64,000 bases of DNA from Helicobacter sp. 12S02634-8 (GTDB lineage: Bacteria > Campylobacterota > Campylobacteria > Campylobacterales > Helicobacteraceae), in the NCBI RefSeq assembly GCF_002272865.1, contig NZ_MLAP01000002.1, positions 62,001 through 126,000 on the forward strand, read 5' to 3'. The translations under genes and the position numbers were made by a program. Position 1 is the stretch's first letter. Each line of letters starts with the position of its first letter. Below, piece by piece: positions 54,000-63,565 of this stretch. The notes beneath the pieces are model-generated. The model worked only from the letters and a program-made list of their open reading frames with translations. It ran no database searches and had not been told where the DNA came from.

Positions 54000-55090
54000 A
54001 AATCCTCACAATCCTAGGGGCTAGACCGCAATTTATCAAAGCAGCTTGCTTGCAACGCGTATTCCAAAACTACCCCAATATCCAAGAAATCATCGCCCAC
54101 ACAAACCAGCATTATGACCATGCAATGGACGCAGTATTTTTCCAAGAGCTCAAGCTCAAAGCCCCAACTATCAAGCTCACCCAGCCCATCAAACACCATA
54201 GCACCTCCCAAAACTCGCGCAAAGCCCGCTTTGCAATGCTAGCTCACATCTATCAAGGCTTACAACCCATCATTGTTGCAAGCAAACCCGATGCGATCCT
54301 CATCTATGGCGATACCAACTCCACGCTCGCTGGCGCACTCGCTGGATTTCATGCAACAATCCCGCTGATCCATATCGAAGCAGGCGTGCGCTCCAAGAAT
54401 CTCCAAATGCCCGAAGAGTGCAATCGCATTGCCACAGATAAGCTCTCAACACTGCTGTTTTGCCCCTCTGTGCGTGCGTGCGAAAATCTCAAAAATGAAT
54501 CCCTCCTGCCCCAAAGTCAGATTTATGATTGCGGGGATATCATGCAAGATAATGCGCTCTATTATGCCCCCTATGCTAAAGCCCCTCAACTCCCCTTGCA
54601 AGCAAACTTTATCCTTGCAAGTATCCACAGGGCTAACAATACTGATGACCCCCAAAGACTCCAAGCAATTTTTGAAGCACTCAACACCATCGCCAAACAC
54701 ACCCAAGTCCTATGCCCGCTCCACCCACGCACAGAACAAGCCCTCAAGCACCAAGGGCTCAAATTCCCCCATATCTGCTTCACTCCACCTCTAAGCTACC
54801 TAGAAACTCTCTATTTGCTCCAACGCACGCAAGCCGTATTCACCGATAGTGGGGGCTTGCAAAAAGAAGCTTATTTTTTTGCTAAGCCTTGTTTTGTTTT
54901 GCGTGATGAGAGCGAGTGGGAGGAGCTTTTAGAACATCGGTGTGCCTACTTAGTCGGCGCACAAAAAGAAAAAATTATTGAATCTTTTGGTAATATGCCT
55001 TATTTGTTTGCAAAATCCCCACCACCCCATCTCTATGGCAATGGGCAAGCAGGGGATAAAATCGTCAAAAAAATTCTGGAGGTATTATGA
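53996..55090 (+). CDS. wbpI: UDP-N-acetylglucosamine 2-epimerase family, WbpI/WlbD-like
   Basis: The 364-residue protein is a non-hydrolysing 2-epimerase: LTILGARPQFIKAACLQR at the start, IYGDTNSTLAGALAG, HIEAGVRSKNLQMPEECNR, LASIHRANNTDDPQRL and FTDSGGLQKEAYFF. With the following four genes it fits the last step of the Wbp/Wlb route, conversion of UDP-GlcNAc3NAcA to UDP-ManNAc3NAcA, rather than plain UDP-GlcNAc epimerisation; both are chemically possible. It overlaps its neighbours by 4 bases at each end. Confidence 0.9.
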   Translation: MKILTILGARPQFIKAACLQRVFQNYPNIQEIIAHTNQHYDHAMDAVFFQELKLKAPTIKLTQPIKHHSTSQNSRKARFAMLAHIYQGLQPIIVASKPDAILIYGDTNSTLAGALAGFHATIPLIHIEAGVRSKNLQMPEECNRIATDKLSTLLFCPSVRACENLKNESLLPQSQIYDCGDIMQDNALYYAPYAKAPQLPLQANFILASIHRANNTDDPQRLQAIFEALNTIAKHTQVLCPLHPRTEQALKHQGLKFPHICFTPPLSYLETLYLLQRTQAVFTDSGGLQKEAYFFAKPCFVLRDESEWEELLEHRCAYLVGAQKEKIIESFGNMPYLFAKSPPPHLYGNGQAGDKIVKKILEVL

Positions 55091-56034
55091 GCTCTTTTGG
55101 AATCATCGGGGTGGGTGGCTTCATCGCCCCAAGACACCTCAAAGCCATCAAAGACACGGGCAATACGCTTTTATGCGCCTTAGACCCTAGGGATTCTGTA
55201 GGTATTTTGGATACTTATTTTCCTGACGCAGATTTTTTCACAGAATTTGAGAGATTTGATCGCCATATCAACAAACTCTCCAGAAAAAACCAAGCCCTAG
55301 ACTACATCACCATCTGTTCGCCCAACTACCTCCACGACAGCCATATCCGATTCGCACTCAAAAATGGCGCACACGCAATTTGTGAAAAACCTCTTGTCCT
55401 CAACCCTTGGAATATCGATGGTTTAAGCCAGATACAAGCAGAAACCAACACACAAGTCTATAATATCCTCCAACTCCGCCTCCACCCTAGTATCCAAAAG
55501 CTCAAAGACCAAGTCCAAAAAGACCTGCAAAACAACCCACACAAAGTCTATGACATCACACTCACTTATCTGACTAGCAGGGGCAAATGGTATTATGTAT
55601 CTTGGAAAGGCGATATCGCCAAAAGTGGTGGGATTGCTACAAATATCGGCGTGCATTTCTTTGATATGCTCTGCTTTATCTTTGGTGCACCAAAGGCCAG
55701 TGCTGTGCATGTTTGTCGGCCCGATTGTATGGGAGGGTATCTTGAGCTCAAACACGCTAGAATCCGATGGTTTCTCTCGATCAATCCCCACCACCTCCCC
55801 CAAGATACTAAAGACAAAAAGACCTATCGCTCAATGATTGTTGATAACCACAAAGTTGAATTTTCTGATGGCTTCACAGATTTGCATACCAAAAGCTATG
55901 AAGAAATTTTAGCTGGCAGGGGCTTTGGATTAGAAGACGCCCGCACTTGTATCCAGATCATACACGACCTAAGAAACACGCAGCCCATAGGGCTCATAGG
56001 GGATTATCACCCCTTATGCCAGAGGGCATTATGA
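55087..56034 (+). CDS. wbpB: UDP-GlcNAcA 3-dehydrogenase (WbpB/WlbA-like oxidoreductase)
   Basis: The 315-residue Gfo/Idh/MocA enzyme begins SFGIIGVGGFIAPRHLKAI, which is typical of WlbA/WbpB, followed by YITICSPNYLHDSHIRFALK and CEKPLVLNPWNIDGL with the conserved EKP. The C-terminal half has GDIAKSGGIATNIGVHFFDM with the catalytic Lys/His region. It oxidises C3 of UDP-GlcNAcA, giving the keto sugar for the aminotransferase. It shares stop-start bases with the genes on both sides. Confidence 0.92.
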   Translation: MSSFGIIGVGGFIAPRHLKAIKDTGNTLLCALDPRDSVGILDTYFPDADFFTEFERFDRHINKLSRKNQALDYITICSPNYLHDSHIRFALKNGAHAICEKPLVLNPWNIDGLSQIQAETNTQVYNILQLRLHPSIQKLKDQVQKDLQNNPHKVYDITLTYLTSRGKWYYVSWKGDIAKSGGIATNIGVHFFDMLCFIFGAPKASAVHVCRPDCMGGYLELKHARIRWFLSINPHHLPQDTKDKKTYRSMIVDNHKVEFSDGFTDLHTKSYEEILAGRGFGLEDARTCIQIIHDLRNTQPIGLIGDYHPLCQRAL

Positions 56035-56609
56035 ATCGATATTTTATCCACCCCTCTAGCTATATCGACACAAGAGTTTGTATCGGTGATGGAAGTAAAA
56101 TCTGGCATTTTTGTCATATCTTAGAGCAAGTATCCATCGGAACAAACTGCTCGATTGGACAAAACTGCTCGATTGGACCCCGTGTCAGTATTGGCAATGG
56201 CTGCAAAATCCAAAACAATGTGAGTCTTTATGAGGGCGTAAAATGCGAAGATGATGTATTCATTGGCCCTTCAGCTGTATTCACTAATGTCTATAACCCG
56301 CGGGCTTTCATCATCAAAAAAAGTGAATACAAAACAACACTTTTAAAAAAGGGCTGCACCATCGGGGCAAATGCCACGATTGTCTGCGGTGTGAGTATCG
56401 GAGAATACGCCTTTGTGGCTGCGGGGGCTGTGGTGAGAGAAGATGTCAAGCCCTTTGCGCTTGTTGCTGGTGTGAGCGCTAGGCAGATTGGCTGGGTGGA
56501 TAAAGCGGGCAATAAAATGATTTTTGATACTAACAATAGGGCTTTTGATAGCTATGATGGCACACAATATAGCTTGGTTGATGGTGGGATATTGATTGAA
56601 AAAGATTGA
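56031..56609 (+). CDS. wbpD: UDP-2-acetamido-3-amino-glucuronate N-acetyltransferase (WbpD/WlbB-like)
   Basis: The 192-residue protein is a left-handed beta-helix acetyltransferase with repeated hexapeptides (CIGDGSKIWHFCHILEQVSI, then three NCSIG-type turns). GPSAVFTNVYNPRAFI and TLLKKGCTIGANATIVCGV match WbpD/WlbB. It acetylates the 3-amino group from acetyl-CoA. An open frame reaches back to 55947, but the ATG at 56031 overlaps the wbpB stop (ATGA) and starts MNRYFIHPSSYID, the family beginning. Confidence 0.92.
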   Translation: MNRYFIHPSSYIDTRVCIGDGSKIWHFCHILEQVSIGTNCSIGQNCSIGPRVSIGNGCKIQNNVSLYEGVKCEDDVFIGPSAVFTNVYNPRAFIIKKSEYKTTLLKKGCTIGANATIVCGVSIGEYAFVAAGAVVREDVKPFALVAGVSARQIGWVDKAGNKMIFDTNNRAFDSYDGTQYSLVDGGILIEKD

Positions 56610-57687
56610 TTTTGCCCATCTAAAACAAGGGCATCTCGAATATCAAAACGCGCTCGAAGAAGCCATCAGAAAAGTCATAGAAAAAGCTCAATTTATTATG
56701 GGCGAAGAAATCGAAGCGCTTGAAGAAGAGCTCGCCCATTTCATTGGCGCACGATATGCTATCACTTGCTCGAGTGGGACTTCTGCGATATTGCTCGCAC
56801 TTTTAGGTGCGGGGATTAAAAGAGGTGATGAGGTCATCACAACATCTTTTAGCTTCATTGCAGCAGCTGAAATGATCGCACTCTTAGGTGCAAAGCCCGT
56901 TTTTGTCGATATTTGCCCACGCACTTTTCTGATCGACCCTGAGGGTATCAAAAGGGCTATCACGCCCAAAACAAAGGCCATTATCCCTGTGAGTCTGTTT
57001 GGTATGCCCGCAGATTTATCCACAATCAATGCCATAGCCTCAGCGCACCAACTCATCGTGATTGAAGATGGCGCACAAAGCTTTGGGGCTAGCTATGCTG
57101 GGAGTAAAAGCCCCCATTTAAGCGCCATAGGGACAACGAGCTTTTTCCCTGCAAAGCCCTTGGGGTGCTATGGTGATGGGGGTGCGGTGTTTTGTGATGA
57201 CAAAGAGATTGCCTTAAAAATCAAAGCCCTTAGGACACACGGGCAAACACAACGTTATGAACATCACTACATCGGGCTAGGCGCGAGGCTTGATACCTTG
57301 CAAGCTGCTATTTTGCGAGTCAAACTCAAGCACTACCCCCTCCAAATCACAAGGCGCCAATCAGCTGCTAAGCTCTATGATACCCACCTCCAAGATAAAT
57401 CCATCACCACGCCTTTTATCCCTGCTGATAGAGAAAGTATCTATGCACAATATTGTATCCTCTCCCCGCAAAGACCCCAACTAGAAAAAGCCCTGAAAAA
57501 CGCCCATATCCCCTATGCTATCCACTATCCCAAACCCCTCCATCTCCAGCAATGCTTTGCGTATCTAGGGCACCAAAAAGGGGATTTTCACATCTCTGAG
57601 ATGGTATCTGAACAGATTTTAAGTCTTCCTATCAATCCCTATTTAGACACAGAAACAATCCAATATATCTGCAAACATATCACTTGA
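56596..57687 (+). CDS. wbpE: UDP-2-acetamido-3-oxo-glucuronate aminotransferase (WbpE/WlbC-like)
   Basis: The 363-residue PLP enzyme of the DegT/DnrJ/EryC1 family has GARYAITCSSGTSAILLALL, the IEDGAQSFGASY Asp that holds the pyridine nitrogen, and the PLP lysine in SFFPAKPLGCYGDGGAVF. It transfers an amino group, usually from glutamate, to C3 of the keto sugar made by WbpB. The start is TTG at 56596, inside the end of wbpD (14-base overlap). The N-terminal IDFAHLKQGHLEYQNALEEA agrees with WbpE/WlbC. Confidence 0.92.
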   Translation: MKKIDFAHLKQGHLEYQNALEEAIRKVIEKAQFIMGEEIEALEEELAHFIGARYAITCSSGTSAILLALLGAGIKRGDEVITTSFSFIAAAEMIALLGAKPVFVDICPRTFLIDPEGIKRAITPKTKAIIPVSLFGMPADLSTINAIASAHQLIVIEDGAQSFGASYAGSKSPHLSAIGTTSFFPAKPLGCYGDGGAVFCDDKEIALKIKALRTHGQTQRYEHHYIGLGARLDTLQAAILRVKLKHYPLQITRRQSAAKLYDTHLQDKSITTPFIPADRESIYAQYCILSPQRPQLEKALKNAHIPYAIHYPKPLHLQQCFAYLGHQKGDFHISEMVSEQILSLPINPYLDTETIQYICKHIT

Positions 57688-57698
57688 AAGACACAACA

Positions 57699-59024
57699 AT
57701 GCACAACACAACCAACACACAAGACACAACCCAAGCGATATTACAAGACAAGATCATCGCTATCATCGGGCTGGGCTATGTGGGGCTGCCTTTGGCTATC
57801 GAATTTGGTAAGCGCTACCCCACCATAGGCTTTGATACCAACCCTTTGCGTATCCAAGAGCTCTCAAACCATACCGACTCCAACCACCAAACTCCATCAG
57901 ATGCGTTTGCCAAAGCCCATTTATTGCATTTTAGCAACGATCCTGCCTCCTTAGGGCAAGCTAATATCTATATCATCGCTGTCCCCACGCCCATTGATAC
58001 TTATAAAACCCCTGATATATCAGCACTGCTTGCTGCTTCAAAGATGGTAGGTGAGGTCTTAAAACAAGGCGATATCATCATCTATGAATCCACTACCTAC
58101 CCCACTTGCACCGAAAACGACTGCTTGCCTATCTTGCAAAAATACAGCAAGCTCCGTTACAATCAAGATTTTTTCATCGGTTACTCTCCTGAACGCATCA
58201 ACCCCGGAGATCGCAAAAACACACTCACAAATATCATCAAAATCACTGCAGGCAGCACGCAAGAAGCAGCAAAAACCATCAACGCCCTCTATGCCTCCAT
58301 TATCCCTGCTGGGACTTATCTCGCCCCCTCTATCAAGGTCGCTGAAGCAGCTAAAGCCATCGAAAACGCGCAAAGAGATCTCAATATCGCTTTCATGAAC
58401 GAACTTGCACTGATCTTTGAAAGACTCCAAATCGATACACACGAAGTCATCAAGGCCGCGAGCACAAAGTGGAATTTTCTCCATTTCACACCTGGGCTTG
58501 TAGGGGGGCATTGTATCGGTGTAGATCCTTATTACCTAACCCATATCGCCACATCTTTGGGCTACCACCCTAAAGTCATCGCAGCAGGGAGATATATCAA
58601 CGATTTCATGCCCGATTTCATCGCTCAAAAAATGATCAAACTCCTTGCAAAAAAACATATCTCTGCCCTAGGAGCAAAAATCTTGATTTTAGGCGTTACT
58701 TTTAAAGAAAATTGCCCTGATATCCGCAACTCTAAAGTCGCCCAAGTCCAAAGGGCATTGATGGATTTTGGCTGTGAAGTCTATGTGTATGACCCCATCG
58801 CCTCTAAAGAGGCTGTATTGAAGGAATATGGCTTTGAGCTCTTAGACCCCCATAGCTTGCAAAACCCCAATCAATGGGAAGAAACACAAAAATACAATGC
58901 CCTGCTCCTTGCTGTAGGCCATGCAAGCTTTAAAACCCTAAAACCCGCAGAGCTTTTGACCCAAAATAGTGTGATTTATGACCTCAAGGGATTTTTTGAC
59001 TGCAAGGTCGATGCACGTTTGTGA
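57699..59024 (+). CDS. wbpA: UDP-N-acetylglucosamine 6-dehydrogenase (WbpA-like)
   Basis: The protein of about 441 residues has the NAD loop IIGLGYVGLPLAIEFGKR, VPTPIDTYKTPDIS, YESTTYPTCTENDCLPIL, the catalytic Cys in GGHCIGVDPYYLTHIA and VTFKENCPDIRNSKV. It oxidises UDP-GlcNAc to UDP-GlcNAcA, the first step of the pathway. ATG at 57699 follows a GAAAGA ribosome site; a TTG at 57684 overlapping the wbpE stop is possible. It ends the polysaccharide cluster. Other 6-dehydrogenases (UDP-Glc, UDP-ManNAc) look similar, so substrate choice leans on context. Confidence 0.92.
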   Translation: MHNTTNTQDTTQAILQDKIIAIIGLGYVGLPLAIEFGKRYPTIGFDTNPLRIQELSNHTDSNHQTPSDAFAKAHLLHFSNDPASLGQANIYIIAVPTPIDTYKTPDISALLAASKMVGEVLKQGDIIIYESTTYPTCTENDCLPILQKYSKLRYNQDFFIGYSPERINPGDRKNTLTNIIKITAGSTQEAAKTINALYASIIPAGTYLAPSIKVAEAAKAIENAQRDLNIAFMNELALIFERLQIDTHEVIKAASTKWNFLHFTPGLVGGHCIGVDPYYLTHIATSLGYHPKVIAAGRYINDFMPDFIAQKMIKLLAKKHISALGAKILILGVTFKENCPDIRNSKVAQVQRALMDFGCEVYVYDPIASKEAVLKEYGFELLDPHSLQNPNQWEETQKYNALLLAVGHASFKTLKPAELLTQNSVIYDLKGFFDCKVDARL

Positions 59025-59045
59025 ACACAAACTTCTTAAATCAGC

Positions 59046-59074
59046 TTGACTTATCAACCAAAATAACTTATAAT
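59046..59074 (+). promoter_or_regulatory. sigma-70 promoter for tRNA-Asn
   Basis: TTGACT (59046-59051) and TATAAT (59069-59074) are 17 bases apart, a near-consensus promoter. Transcription would begin at about 59081, some 24 bases before the mature tRNA. Confidence 0.75.
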
Positions 59075-59104
59075 TCCACCTCTTGAAGCTCACATATTCT
59101 GTAT

Positions 59105-59179
59105 TCCAGATTAGCTCAGCGGTAGAGTAGGCGGCTGTTAACCGCTTGGTCGTAGGTTCGAATCCTACATCTGGAGCCA
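59105..59179 (+). tRNA. tRNA-Asn (GTT)
   Basis: The acceptor stem TCCAGAT pairs with ATCTGGA; D-arm TTAGCTCAGCGGTAGAG, anticodon loop CTGTTAA with anticodon GTT, and T-arm GTTCGAATC are all present. Discriminator G and an encoded CCA end it. No introns or mismatches seen. Confidence 0.97.
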
Positions 59180-59262
59180 CATTTCTATACATTTTCTTAT
59201 ATCGATTATTTTTCTGATACACTTCGGAGCTTTATATTCAAGTTTGATTCTAAAGGAAAAAA

Positions 59263-59703
59263 ATGCAAACAATCTATCCTCTGATTTTAATTATCCATCT
59301 AATTTGTGCGATTATTTTTTTAGGTTATCTATTTTTTGATGTGTTTATATTTCCCAATATTGGCAAAATGTTTGGGAGTGAAATCGCAAAAAAGGCCGCT
59401 GCAGGGATTGCTGCTAGAGGCACAAAAATTATGCCCATATGCGTGCTAGGGCTTATCATCACAGGGGGAATGATGGTGAGTAACTACATAGGCAAAAATA
59501 TGGGCTTTTTTAGTTCTAACTTTCAAAAACTCTTGATGATAAAAATCGCCCTTGCTACTATCATTGTGCTGATGGTTATCACCTCACTCACTTATAAATT
59601 TATTCTCAAAAAGCCCAGTCCCATAGGCAAATTTATCCACCCTGTGGCAGTGACACTTGGCTTTTGTATCGTGATTTTAGCTAAACTGATGTTTTATGTC
59701 TAA
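59263..59703 (+). CDS. small four-helix membrane protein (CopD-like)
   Basis: The 146-residue protein has four membrane helices (ILIIHLICAIIFLGYLFFDV, IMPICVLGLIITGGMMVSNY, MIKIALATIIVLMVITSLTY, PVAVTLGFCIVILAKLMFYV). A His in helix 1 and one before helix 4 could bind heme or metal, as in CopD-type proteins common in Campylobacterota. Function is unknown. AAAGGAAA precedes the ATG. It is convergent with prmC. Confidence 0.75.
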   Translation: MQTIYPLILIIHLICAIIFLGYLFFDVFIFPNIGKMFGSEIAKKAAAGIAARGTKIMPICVLGLIITGGMMVSNYIGKNMGFFSSNFQKLLMIKIALATIIVLMVITSLTYKFILKKPSPIGKFIHPVAVTLGFCIVILAKLMFYV

Positions 59704-59711
59704 AACACCCC

Positions 59712-59733
59712 ATAGCCCTTAAAAAGGGGCTAT
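59712..59733. terminator. hairpin between convergent genes
   Basis: ATAGCCC (59712-59718) pairs with GGGCTAT (59727-59733) around an A-rich loop, 9 bases after the stop of the CopD-like gene and at the end of prmC. No T tract follows, so it is only a possible two-way terminator. Confidence 0.45.
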
Positions 59734-60578
59734 AGCAAATAAGCGATAAAACCTCTGTAAAATCCACTCAAATCCCTATAAAACACACCTTCATAGCCAT
59801 GAGCTCTCAGATATATCTCTAAAGCTTCCTTCTGATCCCAGCCGATCTCACAAGCCAAAAATTCCACCCCCACCAAAGACCCAAAATCAATAATCAAGCG
59901 CAAAATCTCATCTCCAACATCGCCACCAAACAACGCATTATGCGGCTCATAAAGGATATTTTTACCCAAAGGATAGCCCTTAGCTATATAAGGTGGATTA
60001 GAAACTAAGACCTTAGGGACTTCTGAAATCCCCTCAAACAAATTTGCACACACAAACCCCACGCGCACTCTGAGTTGATTAGCACTATTAGCGTGGTTTT
60101 CTAGGTTGATCTGGGCTACTTGGAGGGCAGTAGGAGAAATATCTGTAGCAATGATACGCAGCTCAGGGCACAAAAGTCCCAAAATAATAGAAATCACACC
60201 ACTCCCTGTGCCGATCTCGCCAATTGTTTGGATATTTTTTTCTTGAATTAGGGCATGGACTTTTTCGACCAAAATCTCTGTTTCAGGCCGAGGGATCAAG
60301 ACCCGTTCATCGACATAAAATTCCCTGCCATAAAAACTCGCACTTTTGATGATGTATTCGATAGGCTCACCTTGCAAGCGCCTAGACACACAAGCCTTGA
60401 GCATTTCCCAATCTGCCTCTTCGATGGTATGCTCCCCCCAAGTATGCAGCCACTCTCTAGTGGTATCAAGCACATAGCCCAAAAGCAGCTCTGCTTCAAG
60501 TGCTGGACGGATATGGGGATCAAAGCAACAATGCAAAAGCTCCCTTTTGGCATAACTCAAGGCTTCTAAGATATTCAA
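59730..60578 (-). CDS. prmC: peptide chain release factor N5-glutamine methyltransferase
   Basis: PrmC methylates the GGQ glutamine of release factors RF1 and RF2. The 282-residue protein has the helical N-domain, the PrmC block VLIPRPETEILVEKV, SAM motif IGEIGTGSGVISIILGL, IATDISPTALQVAQINLENH and the catalytic NPPY (VLVSNPPYIAKG). The start overlaps the end of the protease gene upstream by 4 bases, matching the H. pylori HP0381/HP0382 pair. Confidence 0.95.
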   Translation of the reverse strand: MNILEALSYAKRELLHCCFDPHIRPALEAELLLGYVLDTTREWLHTWGEHTIEEADWEMLKACVSRRLQGEPIEYIIKSASFYGREFYVDERVLIPRPETEILVEKVHALIQEKNIQTIGEIGTGSGVISIILGLLCPELRIIATDISPTALQVAQINLENHANSANQLRVRVGFVCANLFEGISEVPKVLVSNPPYIAKGYPLGKNILYEPHNALFGGDVGDEILRLIIDFGSLVGVEFLACEIGWDQKEALEIYLRAHGYEGVFYRDLSGFYRGFIAYLL

Positions 60579-61795
60579 CCTACTTGCCTATGGTGGTAGT
60601 CAAGGGCTTCGAGCCTTTTGAGGAGCGGAGGGTGGGTGTAATAAAAAAATATATACGCAGGGTGGGAGCAAGGGAAAGCCTTGTTTTCATTGACAATACG
60701 GATCAAAGCCTCAGCCAAAGAATATTTGCTTGTCAGCTCTGCGCCAAAGCTATCAGCACGATATTCAGCCTTGCGGCTAAAATAGCCAATAATAGGCATT
60801 GCTAGAAACGATACCACAGGCACAATCAAGACCAAAAACGCAATCGTAGTCGCCGGCGCTTCCCGCACGCCCATTGCTGTAAAAATCTCTTGGGGCAGAT
60901 TCCCTGCAATGCAAAAAATCACAAACAATAAAATCCCTACAATCAAAATATTTTTCAAAATATCTCGATGTTTGAAATGCCCCAATTCATGGCCTAAAAT
61001 AGCCAAAAGCCCCTCAGAAGAAACCTTTTGGAGCAAAGTATCAAACAACACCACGCGTTTAGAGTCCCCCAACCCTCCAAAATACGCATTGAGCCTGCCA
61101 TCGCGCTTGCTTGCGTCCATCACAAAAATCCCATTGCTCCTAAAGCCTACTTTTTGCATCATCGATTCGATTTTCTCTCGCAAGCACTCATCTTCTAACG
61201 GGGTGAATTTATTGAAAATTGGAGCAATGAGTATGGGATAAAACACATTAGCCAAAATAGCAAAAATAAATATCAGTCCAAAGCCCCCTAAATACCAATA
61301 GACAAAATTTTCCATCACTTCAAGCAGTAAAAATACAATAATCCCCCCGATCACAATCAACATCACAAATGCCTTGAGTGTGTCTTTTACAAATAATCCA
61401 AAGGTATTTTTAGAAAAGCCAAACCTCTTATCAAGCACCATCGAAGTATAAAACCCCATCGGCAAAGAAACCACAAATCCCACGCTCAAAAATATCAAAA
61501 TAAACAACAATGATGAGATATTTTCTGGCAAATGCCACCTCGCTACCACTCCCTCCAAGAACCAAAACCCAATAAAAATCCAAAACAAAAAAGCCACAAG
61601 CTCTATCAAACTAGAGATCATAGAAACCCTTAGCTTAGCAAGGGCATATTTGCCTGCTTCACTATAGTCTTTTGCCGATAAAATGACAGGGCTCTCCCCT
61701 AGCCTTGTTTGGATATGCTTACTCTGCAGATATGCAAGCACGATACTTGGCAGGAAATACAAACATATGAAAATCAATCCGATTAAATATAGCAT
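60575..61795 (-). CDS. M48 family zinc metalloprotease (Ste24/CAAX protease-like)
   Basis: The 406-residue protein has at least six membrane helices and the zinc site HELGH (LLAILGHELGHFKHRDIL) with the third ligand Glu in RKAEYRADSFGAEL. FVMDASKRDGRLNAYFGGLG before it is diagnostic for the Ste24/CAAX prenyl protease 1 branch; bacterial members probably cut membrane proteins, as prenylation is absent. It is paired with prmC. Confidence 0.92.
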   Translation of the reverse strand: MLYLIGLIFICLYFLPSIVLAYLQSKHIQTRLGESPVILSAKDYSEAGKYALAKLRVSMISSLIELVAFLFWIFIGFWFLEGVVARWHLPENISSLLFILIFLSVGFVVSLPMGFYTSMVLDKRFGFSKNTFGLFVKDTLKAFVMLIVIGGIIVFLLLEVMENFVYWYLGGFGLIFIFAILANVFYPILIAPIFNKFTPLEDECLREKIESMMQKVGFRSNGIFVMDASKRDGRLNAYFGGLGDSKRVVLFDTLLQKVSSEGLLAILGHELGHFKHRDILKNILIVGILLFVIFCIAGNLPQEIFTAMGVREAPATTIAFLVLIVPVVSFLAMPIIGYFSRKAEYRADSFGAELTSKYSLAEALIRIVNENKAFPCSHPAYIFFYYTHPPLLKRLEALDYHHRQVG

Positions 61796-61930
61796 CTACT
61801 ATCCATTTTTTACCATTTTTCGCCATCTTTTTGAACCAATATAAATTTTACATTAAAAGCATAAATCTAATCGAAATTAAATCACTTTTAACCCCAAATT
61901 GATTAAGATTACAAAAAAACTAGGGGAAAA

Positions 61931-63565
61931 ATGATGGAACAAACAAAATATATTTTTGTTACAGGGGGTGTGTTGAGCTCTCTGGGGAAAGGCATTTCTT
62001 CTTCTTCGATTGCGACATTACTCAAGCATTCAGGCTATCAGGTGTCTATTTTAAAAATCGATCCCTATATCAATGTAGATCCGGGCACAATGAGTCCTTT
62101 AGAGCACGGGGAAGTGTTTGTGACTTTTGATGGAGCAGAAACAGACCTAGACATCGGGCATTATGAGAGATTCTTGAATAAAGATTTTTCCAAGCAAAAC
62201 AACTTCACAACAGGGCAAATCTACCTCTCTGTAATCGAAAACGAACGCCACGGCAAATATCTAGGCAAAACAATCCAAATTGTCCCACATATCGTCGATG
62301 AAATCAAAAGCAGAATCCACCTCGCAGGAGTAGGCAGCGACTTTTTGGTCGTAGAGCTAGGGGGCACTGTGGGGGATATGGAGGGTATGCCTTATTTAGA
62401 AGCAATGCGGCAGATGAAACACGAGCTCGGGGGCGATCTTGTCATCAGTATCCATGTGACCTTAATCCCCCTTATCAAGGCAGCCGGAGAGCTTAAGACC
62501 AAGCCCACGCAGCATTCTGTCCAAGAACTCAGACGCATTGGCATTTCCCCACAAATTATTCTAGCTCGCTGCGAAAAACCCTTAAGCAAGGAGCTCAAAA
62601 GAAAGCTTGCGTTAAGTTGTGATGTCGATGATGATAGCGTGATTGTTGCTGAAGATGCTGAAAGTATCTACAAATGCCCCCTGAATTTCCTCAAAGAAGA
62701 TATTCTCACGCCCATTGCTCGACGTTTCAAGCTCAAAGAACTCCAGCCCAAAATGGATCAATGGGATATGCTAGTCAAAAAAATCATTTCCCCCAAAGAC
62801 TCTATCACCATTGGCTTTGTCGGTAAATATTTGAGCCTCAAAGAATCCTATAAATCCCTCACAGAAGCCCTCACACACGCAGGTGCTAACACAGATACGC
62901 GCGTGCATATCAAATGGATAGATAGCGAAAATCTCTCTGAGCAAACGCTCTCAAGCCTTGAAGATGTGGATGGGATTTTGATTCCTGGTGGGTTTGGTGA
63001 GCGGGGTGTGCAAGGAAAGATAAAAGCCATTAGCTATGCACGTCAAAATAAAATCCCTTTTTTAGGTATCTGTCTGGGTATGCAGCTATCTATCATTGAA
63101 TTTGCCCAAAATGTCTTGGGCTTACAAGATGCTAACTCGACAGAATTCTGTCCTGATACTCCCAACCCCATTATCTACCTCATCGAAGATTTTATCGATC
63201 AGCAAGGCAAAGAACAAATCCGCACACACCAATCCCCAATGGGTGGGACCATGCGACTGGGCGAATATCTGTGCGCTATCAAGCCAAAGACCAAACTAGC
63301 CCACGCTTACAACAATGCGCCCACTATCAAAGAACGGCACCGGCACCGCTATGAAGCCAACCCCAAATACAAAGAACTGCTAGAATCACACGGAATGATT
63401 ATCAGCGGAGAGTCTTCAAATGGGCTGATAGAGGCTATAGAGCTTGAAACGCACCCGTTTTTTATCGGCGTGCAATTCCACCCTGAATTCACCTCAAGAC
63501 TCCAAAATCCCAACCCCATTATCTTAGAATTTGTCAAAAAATCTTTGGAATTCCAAGCGCGATGA
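61931..63565 (+). CDS. pyrG: CTP synthase
   Basis: PyrG aminates UTP to CTP using glutamine. The 544-residue protein has the synthetase domain starting [20 protein letters not shown] with [21 protein letters not shown], and a C-terminal glutamine amidotransferase with the nucleophile in [16 protein letters not shown] and the His/Glu in GVQFHPEF. Two adjacent ATG codons (61931, 61934) could start it; AGGGGAAA is upstream. It overlaps recJ by 4 bases, the same pair as in H. pylori. Confidence 0.97.
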   Translation: MMEQTKYIFVTGGVLSSLGKGISSSSIATLLKHSGYQVSILKIDPYINVDPGTMSPLEHGEVFVTFDGAETDLDIGHYERFLNKDFSKQNNFTTGQIYLSVIENERHGKYLGKTIQIVPHIVDEIKSRIHLAGVGSDFLVVELGGTVGDMEGMPYLEAMRQMKHELGGDLVISIHVTLIPLIKAAGELKTKPTQHSVQELRRIGISPQIILARCEKPLSKELKRKLALSCDVDDDSVIVAEDAESIYKCPLNFLKEDILTPIARRFKLKELQPKMDQWDMLVKKIISPKDSITIGFVGKYLSLKESYKSLTEALTHAGANTDTRVHIKWIDSENLSEQTLSSLEDVDGILIPGGFGERGVQGKIKAISYARQNKIPFLGICLGMQLSIIEFAQNVLGLQDANSTEFCPDTPNPIIYLIEDFIDQQGKEQIRTHQSPMGGTMRLGEYLCAIKPKTKLAHAYNNAPTIKERHRHRYEANPKYKELLESHGMIISGESSNGLIEAIELETHPFFIGVQFHPEFTSRLQNPNPIILEFVKKSLEFQAR

